A stretch of 64,000 nt of DNA from Lichenostomus cassidix. Lineage: Eukaryota > Chordata > Aves > Passeriformes > Meliphagidae. How positions within the stretch are numbered: position 1 is the stretch's first letter; the number at the start of each line of letters is the position of its first letter. Where the stretch lies: assembly GCA_008360975.2 (NCBI GenBank), contig VLJF02000863.1, positions 1 through 64,000 on the forward strand, given 5' to 3'. The notes beneath the pieces are model-generated. The model ran no database searches, had not been told where the DNA came from, and saw only the letters and a list, made by a program, of their open reading frames with translations. A program made the translations under genes and the position numbers. Below are positions 55,281 to 64,000 of the stretch, piece by piece.

Positions 55281-55850
55281 AAAACCTCATTTTCTCCTCC
55301 AAAAAACCTCATTTTTCACCCCAAAAAAACCCCATTTTTCTCCCCCAAAACCCACATTTTTCTCCCCAAAAATCCCATTTTTCTCCCCAGAAACTCAATT
55401 TTTCTCCCCAAAATCTGATTTATCTCCTCTGAACTCGATTTTCCTCCCCAAAAATCCCATTTTTCCCCTCAAAATCCCAATTTTCCTCCCCAAAAATCCG
55501 GTTTTTCTCCCCAAAACCCTAATTTTTCTCCCCAAAAATCCAATTTTCCTTCCAAAAATCCGATTTTTCCTCTCAAAACCCCAATTTTTCTCCCCAAAAA
55601 TCCGATTTTCCTCCCCAAAACCTCCATTTTCCTCCCAAAAATCCGATTTTTCTCCCCAAAAATGCAATTTTTTTCCCCAAAAACTCCATTTTTCTCCCCA
55701 AAAATCCAATTTTCCTCCCCAAAAATCCAATTTTTCTCCCCAAAAATCCCATTTTTCCCCCAAATTTCCCCTTTTTTCTCCTCCGCCTCTAAAAATCTCC
55801 CAAAACCCACAAATATCTTGAATTTTCCTCCATTTTTTACCCCAAAATCC
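55280..55850. repeat. About 25-bp minisatellite CTCCCCAAAAATCCGATTTTT
   Basis: Around 22 units of CTCCCCAAAAATCCGATTTT, pyrimidine-biased on the + strand. Frames such as FGEKNWIFGEE are artefacts. Confidence 0.93.
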
Positions 55851-55974
55851 CACAGATTTCTCTCCCCAAATCCTCCTTCGTTGCCGACCGAGGGGAATTC
55901 TTAATTATTTTCAATTATTTTTAATTATTTTAAATTATTTTTAATTATTTATTAATTAATCTCCTTTTAAAATA

Positions 55975-56480
55975 ATTCTCTCCTTTATTCTCCATCGAAA
56001 AAGCATCACAAAAAATCAAAATATATTTAATTTTAGCTCATTTTTAGGCTAAAAAATTAGATTTTTCTCCCCAAACATCTCAACCTCATCTTTCCTTTAT
56101 TCCCCATGGAAAAAACATCACAAAAAATTCAAAATATATTTAATTTCAGATAATTTTTTAGGCTAAAAAATCAGATTTTTCTCCCCAAACCTCCCAGCTT
56201 CATCTCTCCTTTATTCCCCATCGAAAAAATACCAAAAAAAGTCAAAATATATTTAATTTTAGCTCATTTTTTGGGCTAAAAAATTGGATTTTTCTCCCCA
56301 AACCTCCAAACCGCATCTCTCCTTTATCCCCCATGGAAAAAATATCACAAAAAATAAAAATATATTTATTTTCAACCCATTTTTTGGGCTAAAAAATCAG
56401 ATTTTTCTCCCCAAATTCCCAAATCGTTTTTCTCCTTTCCTCTCCCATCACCTCCGCCTGGAAAAAATGTCACAAAATCA
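55975..56480. repeat. About 115-bp tandem repeat, 4-5 copies
   Basis: Copies of CTCCTTTATTCCCCATGGAA, AAAACATCACAAAAAATC, AAAATATATTTAATTTTAGC and GGCTAAAAAATCAGATTTTT. The same blocks (ATCACAAAAA, CAAATATATTTATTTT, TCTCTCCTTTATCCTCCCAT) recur within the exon-copy array downstream, linking the two. Confidence 0.88.
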
Positions 56481-56499
56481 CAAAAATCTGAATTTTGAA

Positions 56500-57120
56500 C
56501 CTTTTTTTGGGGAAAAAAAAGCCATTTAACCCATTTTTTTCCTAACTAAAAAGCCATTTAATCAATTTTTTGGGGTAAAAAAAGCTATTTAACTAATTTT
56601 TTTCGGGAAAAAATATTGTTTAACTCATTTTTTGGGGTAAAAAATGCCATTTAATCAATTTTTTGGGGTTAAAAAAAGCCATTTTACCCATTATTTGGAG
56701 TAAAAAAAAGCCATTTAATCCATTTTTGGGGGTAAAAATCGCCGTTTAACCAATTTTTGGGGGTAAAAAATGCCATTTAATCAATTTTTTGGGGTAAAAA
56801 ATGCCATTTAATCCGTTTTTTGGGGTAAAAAATGCCATTTAACTAATTTTTGGGGGTAAAAATCGCCGTTTAACCAATTTCTTTGGGATAAAAAATGCCA
56901 TTTAATCAGTTTTTTGGGGTAAAAAATGCCATTTAATCAATTTTTTGGGGGTAAAAAATGCCGTTTAGCTAATTTTTTTGGGGTAAAAAATGCCTTAACC
57001 CATTTTTTGGGGTAAAAAATACCATTTAATCAATTTTTGGGGTAAAAAATGCCATTTAACCCTTTTTTTTCGGGGAGAAATGCCATTTATTCCATTTTTT
57101 GGGGTAAAAAAAAGCCATTT
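56500..57120. repeat. 31-bp minisatellite GCCATTTAATCAATTTTTTG
   Basis: About 19 units of GCCATTTAATCAATTTTTTG plus GGGTAAAAAAT with period 31. The same subunit is embedded in the 175-bp units downstream. Confidence 0.94.
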
Positions 57121-60100
57121 TTGGCTCTCCTGACAGCGGCTGTTTCCCGCAGAGGAGGCGAAGGTCGAGAGCATCAGAAAAAAATCAAAATATATTTATT
57201 TTTAACCTTTTTTTTTCCGGAAATAAAAGCCATTTCCATCCCCAAACCCGCAAACCGTTTCTCTCCTTTATCCTCCCATCATCTCCGCCTCGAAAAAAAG
57301 TCAGAAAAACCAAAAAAATTGCTTTATTTTTAACCCTTTTCTTGCCGGAAAAGGCGGTTTAACCCATTTTTTTTTTCCCCGAAAAAAAAAAGCCATTTCC
57401 CTCAAATTTTTCACCAAAAAAAAATCCATTTAACCCAATTTTTTTCCCCGAAAAAAAAAGCCATTTACCTCAAATTTTTCACCAAAAAAAACCATTTAAC
57501 CCAATTTTTTTGGGGTAAAACCCGCCGATTTCAGCTGTGCAGAGCATCAGAAAAACACAAATATCTTTATTTTTCACCCATTTTTTGGGGGAAAAAAGGC
57601 GTTTCCCTCCCCAAACCCCCAGTCGTGTCTCTCCTTTCTCCTCCCGTCACCTCCGCCTGGAAAAACCACCAAAAATACACAAAAAATAGCTTTATTTTTA
57701 ACTCTTTTCTTGCCGGAAAAAATGGCATTTAACCCTTTTTTTCCCACGAAAAAAAGCCATTTAAACTTAATTTTTTCACAGACAAAAAGCCATTTAACCC
57801 AATTTTTTTGGGGGGAAAAAAGCCATTTTTGGCTCTGCTGACAGCGGCTGTTTCCCCGCAGAGGAGGCGAAGGTCGAGAGCATCAGAAAAACACAAATAT
57901 ATTTATTTTCACCCAAATTTTTTGGGGAAAAAAGCCATTTCCTTCCCAGTCGTGTCTCTCCTTTATCCTCCCATCATCTCCGACTCGAAAAAATGTCAGA
58001 AAACCACAAAAATCTGAATTTTGAACCTTTTTTTGGGGGGAAAAAGGGATTTAATCCTCCGGCCGCTCATTTTTTTGGGGTAAAAAATGCCATTTAACTC
58101 TTTTTTTTGGGGAAAAAAAAGCCATTTAACCCATTTTTTGGGGTAAAAAATGCCATTTAACTCATTTTTTGGGGAAAAAAAAGCCATTTAACTCTTTTTT
58201 ATGGGGAAAAAAAAGCCATTTAACTCATTTTTTTGGGGTAAAAAATGCCATTTAACTCATTTTTTGGGGTAAAAAAGCCATTTTTGGCTCTCCTGACGGC
58301 GGCTGTTTCCCCGCAGAGGAGACTCCGGCCGGGAAACCACAAATTGCTTTCATTTAACCCAAAATTTTCACCAAAAAAAAGCCATTTTTGGGGTAAAAAA
58401 GCCATTTTTGGGGTAAAAAAAGCCATTTTCGGCTCTCCTGACTCCTCGGGCACCCGGAAAACAGAAATAGCTTTAATTTCGCTCTTTTTTTTTGGGGGGA
58501 AAAACCGCGTTTCTCCTTTGCTCCCCCAGGAAAAAAACACACCAAAAATTTTCTTTATTTTTAACCCTTTTCTTGCCGGAAAAAAGCCCCATTTAACCCT
58601 TTTTTTTCCCACGAAAAAAATCCATTTAACCCAATTTTTTCCCCACAAAAAAAAGCCATTTAAACTTAATTTTTTCGCGAAAAAAAAGCCATTTAACCCA
58701 ATTTTTTGGGGGAAAAAAAGCCATTTTTTGGCCCCATCTGACCGCGGCTTTGTTTTCTGCAGAGGAGGTGAAGGCCAAGAGCTCCTCGAGCACCTGGAAA
58801 ACACAAATAGCTTCATTTTTCACCCATTTTTTTGGGGAAAAAAGGCGTTTCCATCCCCAAACCCCCAGTCGTGTCTCTCCTTTCTCCTCTCGTCATCTCC
58901 GCCTGGAAAAACCACAAAAAATACACAAAAAATATCTTTATTTTTAACCCTTTTCTTGCCGGAAAAAATGGCATTTAACCTAATTTTTTCACGAAAAAAC
59001 GCCATTTAAACTTAATTTTTTCACGAAAAAACGCCATTTAAACTTTATTTTTTTGGGGAAAAAAAGCCATTTAACCCAATTTTTTGGGGTAAAAAACCCC
59101 ATTTTCGGCTGTGCTGACCTCGGCTGTTTCCCCGCAGAGGAGACGAAACCCGAGAGCTCAAAAAAACCACAAATAGCTTCATTTTTAACCCTTTACTTTC
59201 CGGAAAAAAAATCCATTTAACCCATTTTTTTGCTGTAAAAACGCCATTTAACCCAATTTTTTGGGGTAAAAAACCCCATTTTCGGTCCCTCTGACCTCGG
59301 CTGTTTCCCCGCCGAGGCGGCTCCGGCTGAGAGCATCAGGAAATCACAAATACCTTTATTTTTAACCCTTTTCTTGCCGGAAAAAAAGCCATTTAACCCA
59401 TTTTTTCGGGGAAAACCCCAATGTTTTTGGGGCTAAAAAACCCCATTTTTAGCTCTCCTGACCTCGGCTGTTTCCCCGCAGAGGACGCTCCGGCCGAGAG
59501 CATCTCGGGAACCTGGAAAACATAAATATCTTCATTTTTAACCCTTTTCTTGCCGTATAAAAAGCCATTTAACCCATTTTTTCGGGGAAAATCCCAATTT
59601 TGGGGGTAAAAAACCCCATTTTTAGCCCCAGCTGACCTCGGCTGTTTCCCCGCAGAGGAGACGAAACCCGAGAGCTCCAGAAAAACACAAATACCTTCAT
59701 TCTTAACCCTTTACTTTCCGGAAAAAAAGCCATGTAACCCATTTTTTTGCTGTAAAAACGCCATTTAACCCAATTTTTTGGGGTAAAAAACCCCATTTTT
59801 AGCCCCAGCTGACCTCGGCTGTTTCCCCGCAGAGGACGCTCGGGCCGGCGGCAGCCCGCCGGGCACGTGGAAAACAAATAGCTTCATTTTTAACCCTTTT
59901 CTTTCCGGAAAATAATGCATTTTAGCCAATTTTTTAGGGGAAAAAACACGATTTAACCCAATTTTTTTGGGTAAAAAAGCCCCATTTTTGGTCCCTCTGA
60001 CCTCGGCTGTTTCCCCGCAGAGGACGCTCCGGCCGAGAGCATCTCGGGAACCTGGAAAACACAAATAGCTTCATTTTTAACCCTTTACTTGCCGGATAAA

Positions 60101-61048
60101 AAGCCATTTAACCCATTTTTTCGGGGAAAACCCCAATTTTTTTGGGCTAAAAAACCCCATTTTTAGCTCTCCTGACCTCGGCTGTTTCCCCGCAGAGGAG
60201 GCTCCGGCCGGCAGCTCCAGAAAAGCACAAATACCTTCATTCTTAACCCTTTTCTTGCCGGAAAAAGAGCCGTTAAACCCATTTTTTTGCTGTAAAAACA
60301 CCATTTAACCCAATTTTTTCGGGTAAAAAATCCCCATTTTCGGCTCTGCTGACCTCGGCTGTTTCCCCGCAGAGGACGCTCGGGCCGGCAGCTCCTCGGG
60401 CACCTGGAAAACACAAATAGCTTCATTTTTAACCCTTTACTTTCCGGAAAAAAAGCAATTTTTTCAGGGAAAACCCCAATTTTTTTGGGCTAAAAACCCC
60501 ATTTTCGGTCCCTCTGACCTCGGCTGTTTCCCCGCAGAGGAGGCTCCGGCCGGGAGAATCAGGAAACCACAAATACCTTTATTTTTAACCCTTTTCTTGC
60601 CGGATAAAAAGCCATTTAACCCATTTTTTTGCTGTAGAAGCGCCTTTTAACCCAAATTTTTGGGGTAAAAAACCCCATTTTCGGTCCCTCTGACCTCGGC
60701 TGTTTCCCCGCAGAGGAGGCTCCGGCCGAGAGCATCTCGGGCACCTGGAAAACATAAATATCTTCATTTTTAACCCTTTACTTTCCGGAAAAAATGCAAT
60801 TTTTTCGGGGAAAACCCCAATTTTTTTTGGGCTAAAAACCCCCATTTTCGGTCCCTCTGACCTCGGCTGTTTCCCCGCAGAGGACGCTCGGGCCGGCGGC
60901 AGCCCGCCGGGCACGTGGAAAACACAAATAGCTTCATTTTTAACCCTTTACTTTCCGGAAAAAAAGCCATTTTTTCGGGGAAAACCCCAATTTTTTGGGC
61001 TAAAAAACCCCATTTTTAGCTCTCCTGACCTCGGCTGTTTCCCCGCAG
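57121..61048 (+). repeat. HOXC10: Tandem array carrying copies of the HOXC10 exon 2 splice acceptor
   Basis: About 15 copies of CTGACCTCGGCTGTTTCCCC-GCAG followed by up to 38 nt of exon 2, starting at 57153, 57862, 58317, 58763, 59138, 59316, 59482, 59656, 59833, 60021, 60196, 60373, 60538, 60714 and 60881; partial ones lie near 57541 and 58450. Spacing falls from about 450-700 bp to a regular 165-190 bp after 59138. The rest of each unit is AACACAAATAGCTTCATTTT, TAACCCTTTTCTTGCCGG and 31-bp subunits. The copy at 59316 has a damaged acceptor (GCCGAG). Copies at 59833 and 60881 are identical to the real exon over the shared 38 nt. Confidence 0.95.
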
Positions 61049-61329
61049 AGGACGCTCGGGCCGGCGGCAGCCCGCCGGGCACGTGGCTGACGGCGCGCAG
61101 CGGCCGCAAGAAGCGCTGCCCTTACAGCAAACACCAAACGCTGGAGTTGGAGAAGGAGTTCCTGTTCAACATGTACCTGACCCGCGAGCGCCGCCTGGAG
61201 ATCAGCCGCAGCATCAACCTCACCGACCGCCAGGTCAAGATCTGGTTCCAAAACCGCCGCATGAAGCTCAAGAAGATGAACAGGGAGAACCGGATCCGAG
61301 AGCTGACGTCGGGTTTTAGTTTTACTTGA
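61049..61329 (+). CDS. HOXC10: HOXC10 coding exon 2 (homeodomain)
   Basis: Encodes residues 525-617. The first 12 residues ([12 protein letters not shown]) differ from the family's EEIKAENTTGN and coincide with the segment copied in the upstream array. From [13 protein letters not shown] on, the sequence is typical Hox10: the Trp thought to mediate PBX contact (537), homeodomain about 543-602 with recognition helix [14 protein letters not shown], and tail [17 protein letters not shown]. Hox10 proteins act in the nucleus and specify lumbar identity. The DNA-contacting residues are intact. Divergence is confined to N-to-T before Trp and a few conservative changes (ISRSIN, SGFSFT). The acceptor CCCCGCAG ends at 61048; stop TGA at 61327-61329. 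This is the only complete copy of the exon in the window. Confidence 0.98.
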
Positions 61330-61700
61330 GATGAAAATGGGGTTTTTTTTGATGTTGGAAGGGTGTTTGGAGAGGTGGTTTGGGGGGAAAGTGGGGGGAA
61401 ATGGAGGGAAACGGTGGAAAAACGGTGGAAAACGGTGGAAAAACGGTGAAAAACGGTGGAAAAACGGTGAAAAAACGGTGGAAAAACTGTGAAAAAACGG
61501 TGGGAAAAGGTGAAAAAACTGTGAAAAAACTGTGGAAAAACAGTGGAAAACGATGGAAAAAAGGGTGGAAAAACTGTGGAAAAAAGGGTGGAAAAACTGT
61601 GGAAAAAGGGTGGAAAAACGGTGGAAAAACGGTGAAAAAACTGGAAAAACGGTGAAAAAAAGCGGAAAAACGGTGGGAAAATGGGGAGAAAGGAGCTAAA
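61330..61700. repeat. GGTGGAAAAACGGTGAAAAA minisatellite in HOXC10 3' flank
   Basis: After about 60 bp of T/G-rich DNA, units of 11-13 bp (ACGGTGGAAAA, ACTGTGAAAAA) continue to about 1700 bp short of the window end of the flank. Likely 3' UTR of HOXC10. Frames are artefacts. Confidence 0.9.
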
Positions 61701-61860
61701 ATGGAGAGGAAAAATGAGTTTTATGGTTTTGGTTGTGATTTGGGGTTTGGGGTTGGTTCTTGTGGTTGGTTGGAAGAGATTTTGGGTTTTTTGGGGTTTT
61801 TGGGTTGGTTTGGGTTGGTTGTCGGAGGGTTGGTTTGGTTTTTGTCGCCGAGGGGTGGAA
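61701..61860 (+). other. Semi-unique block, possible HOXC10 3' UTR
   Basis: G/T-rich sequence with TTTTATGGTTTTGGTTGTGA and GTTGTCGGAGGGTTGGTTTG. Non-repetitive enough to be original 3' UTR. No poly(A) signal is seen. Confidence 0.3.
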
Positions 61861-61864
61861 AATG

Positions 61865-63680
61865 TGGGAAAAAAGCGATAAAAGGGGAAAAAATATGCAG
61901 AAAACTGGGAAAAACCCGGCAAAATATCAGGAAAAAACCGGTAAAGAAACTGGGAAAAAACTGGCAAAAAACCAGACAAAAACTGGCAAAAAATCAGGAA
62001 AAAAACCGGAAAAAATCAGGAAAAAACCGGCAAAAAACGGGCAAAAAAATCAGGAAAAAAATCCGCAAAAACCCCCCGCGAAAAAACCAGCAAAGAAACT
62101 GGAAAAAAACCGCAAAAGCCCCGCAAAAAAACTGGCAAAAATCAGGAAAAAACCCGCAAAAAAGACCCGCAAAAAACCCGAAAAAACCAGGCAAAAATCA
62201 GGAAAAAACAGGCAAAAAACCAGGAAAAAACCCGCAACGAAACTGGAAAAAAGCGGCAAAAAAGCGGCAAAAAATCAGGAAAAATCCCGCAAAAAAGCGG
62301 CAAAAAAACCAGCAAAGAAACTGGAAAAAACCCGCAAAAAACCCGCAGAAGATCAGGAAGAAAACAGCAAAAAAAACTCGGAAAAAACCTGGCAAAGAAC
62401 TCGCAAAAAAACCCGAAAAAACCAGGCAAAAAGTCAGGAAAAAACCCGCAACGAAACTGGAAAAAAATGGCAAAAAAGCGGCAAAAAAACCAGCAAAGAA
62501 ACTGGAAAAAACCCGCAAATAACTGGCAAAAATTCAGAAAAAAAACTGGCAAAGAAACCCGCAAAGAAACTGGAAAAAACCCGCAAAAACCCGGCAAAAA
62601 ATCAGGAAAAATCCCGCAAAAAACTCGCATAAAAACCCGCAAAAAACTGGAAAAAATCAGAAAAAAACCCGCAAAAAACCGGCAACAAATCGGGAAAAAA
62701 TCGGAAAAAAACCCAGCAAAAAACCGGCAAAAAACCAGCGAAGAAAACAGCAAAAAACCGGCAAAACCCAGCAAAAAACTGGCAAAAAATCAGGAAAAAA
62801 CCCGCAAAACCCCGGCAAAAAAACCAGCAAAGAACTCGCAAAAAACTCGCAAAAACAAGGCAAAAAATCACGAAATAACCAGCAAAAGACTAACAAAAAA
62901 ACTCAGAAAAAACCACAAAGAAACCGCAAAAAAACCCGCAAAAATCTCGCAGAAAAACAGAAAAAAATGGTAAAAAATCAGGGAAAAACCCGCAAAAAAA
63001 CTCTCCGAAAACCAGAAAAAACCGCAAAGAAAACGAGAAAAAACCCGCAAAAAACTCGGAAAAAACCAGAAAAAAAGGCAAAAAATCAGGAAAAAATCCG
63101 GAAAAAAACCAGAAATAAACCAGCAAAAAACCGGCAAAAAACTGGCAAAAAATCAGGAAAAAAAGGCAAAAAACCACCGAAAAAACCAGCAAAGAACTCG
63201 CAAAAATCCCCCCCAAAACTTGGAAAAAACCAGCAAAAAGTGGCAAAAAACCAGCAAAAAACTGACCAAAAAAACCGCGAAAAAACCAGCAAAAATCCCG
63301 CAAAAAGCCGGCAAAAAAATCAGGAAAAAACTGGCAAAAGACTCGCAAAAAAACCAGAAAAAAGCCGGAAAGAAACCGCGAAAAAACCCCAAAAAACTGG
63401 CAAAAAACCAGGAAAAAAAGGCAGAAAATCAGGAAAAAAACCCAGAAAAAACTAGCAAAAACCCGGCAAAAAACCAGCAAAAACCCCCAAAAACTCGCAA
63501 AACCAGAAAAAAATGGGAAAAAATCAGAAAATCCCAAAAACCCAGAAAAAGCCGCAAACGAACCGAGAAAAAAACCCCAAAAACCCCAGAAAAAAACCCA
63601 AAAAAACTCGTAAAAAACCCGAAAAAACCCAGAAAAAACCACCGAAAAAACCCCGAAAAAACCACAAAAAACAGCCAAAA
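61865..63680. repeat. Minisatellite AACCGGCAAAAAATCAGGAAAA
   Basis: 1.8 kb of units mixing CCGGCAAAAAA, ATCAGGAAAAAA, CCCGCAAAAAA and ACCAGCAAAGAAACTGGAAA. Lys/Asn/Pro-rich and, on the minus strand, Phe-rich frames are artefacts. Confidence 0.93.
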
Positions 63681-63689
63681 AAGGAAAAC

Positions 63690-64000
63690 CGAAAATCAAC
63701 CCCAAACTCGTCCCTCCTTCGCCACCCAAAGCCGCGAGAAATGAACGAAAAAAGTGAAATAAAATGAAATAAAATGAAATAAAGTGAAATAAATCCAATC
63801 CGAGGAACTCGAGAGGTTTTTCCGCCGCGAGAGGAGAAGAAATTTGAATTTTTGGGTTTTTTTTTAATTTCTCCGTGGGAGAAAAAAAAGGAAAAAAAAA
63901 TTAAAAAATAAAAAAAAGAGACTTGGATTGAAAAGGGAAAAAAAATTATTATTGTTATAAAATGGTTTAAGTTATTTCCGAGCAGCGAAAAGGGAAAAAA
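63690..64000 (+). other. Unique block near window end, probable HOXC10 3' UTR
   Basis: Contains CTCGTCCCTCCTTCGCCACC, GAAATAAA repeats (63756-63792, with several AATAAA hexamers), TTCCGCCGCGAGAGGAGAAG and finally TTATTATTGTTATAAAATGG with TTTAAGTTATTTCCGAGCAG. Being unique and AT-rich in sense orientation it could hold the HOXC10 3' UTR end; the window stops here. Confidence 0.35.

Larger units (their letters stand above)
48850..61048 (+). other. HOXC10: HOXC10 intron 1 (12.2 kb, minisatellite-filled)
   Basis: Bounded by GTAGGG at 48850 and GTTTCCCCGCAG ending at 61048, phase 1. It is several times longer than the mammalian intron as remembered. The subregions are listed separately. Confidence 0.9.

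Noticed and set aside
61330..64000. mir-196 precursor expected downstream of HOXC10
   Set aside because: I searched by eye for TAGGTAGTTTCATGTT and found no match; it may lie beyond the window.
1..64000. Transposable elements, tRNA genes, CRISPR arrays or bacterial operons
   Set aside because: No LINE, LTR or DNA-transposon protein motifs, no tRNA-like cloverleaf and no spacer-repeat alternation were recognised; the tandem repeats have no unique spacers of CRISPR type.

Overview
The window carries two adjacent posterior Hox genes on the + strand, HOXC11 (coding exons 6587-7259 and 16401-16633) followed by HOXC10 (coding exons 47277-48849 and 61049-61329). Order and orientation match the vertebrate HOXC cluster (C12-C11-C10-C9). 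Both homeodomains and their C-terminal tails are almost unchanged from other vertebrates as I remember them. No other protein-coding gene is supported; nearly every other long open frame is a by-product of low-complexity DNA.

The host is a vertebrate, and I infer a bird, probably from one of the small, repeat-rich 'dot' microchromosomes on which HOXC sits in birds. The signs are HOXC identity, short conserved islands drowned in minisatellites made of A/T tracts separated by C or G runs, very GC-rich first exons, heavily inflated introns (9.1 kb and 12.2 kb) and no recognisable transposon. The species cannot be named from the sequence.

Layout: 1-2480 minisatellites and low-complexity DNA upstream of HOXC11; 2483-2610 a homeodomain-site island; 2755-6555 more than 3 kb of polypurine DNA interrupted by a HOXC11 promoter-like island (about 4837-5150); 6587-16633 HOXC11; 16634-22230 a repeat-filled probable 3' UTR with a good poly(A) signal at 22197; 22230-44080 intergenic minisatellites with small unique islands that are candidate conserved regulatory elements; 44080-46815 a large tandem array ending at the HOXC10 promoter island (46815-47240); 47277-61329 HOXC10; 61330-64000 repeats, probably 3' UTR.

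The most unusual feature is that tandem arrays have captured the edges of functional elements. The 3' splice site plus the first 74 nt or so of HOXC11 exon 2 is copied 5 times upstream of the real exon. The 3' splice site plus up to 38 nt of HOXC10 exon 2 is copied about 15 times, latterly with a period near 175 bp. The HOXC11 exon 1 end with its 5' splice site is copied once, and the left edge of the HOXC10 promoter island is part of an array of about 18 units. In HOXC10 exon 1 the same tendency yields an in-frame protein repeat of 17 units, giving a predicted 617-residue protein against about 342 in human. The coding exons keep frame, but the repeats appear to be reshaping the genes from their edges. 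Statements about other species' proteins are from memory; no alignment was run.
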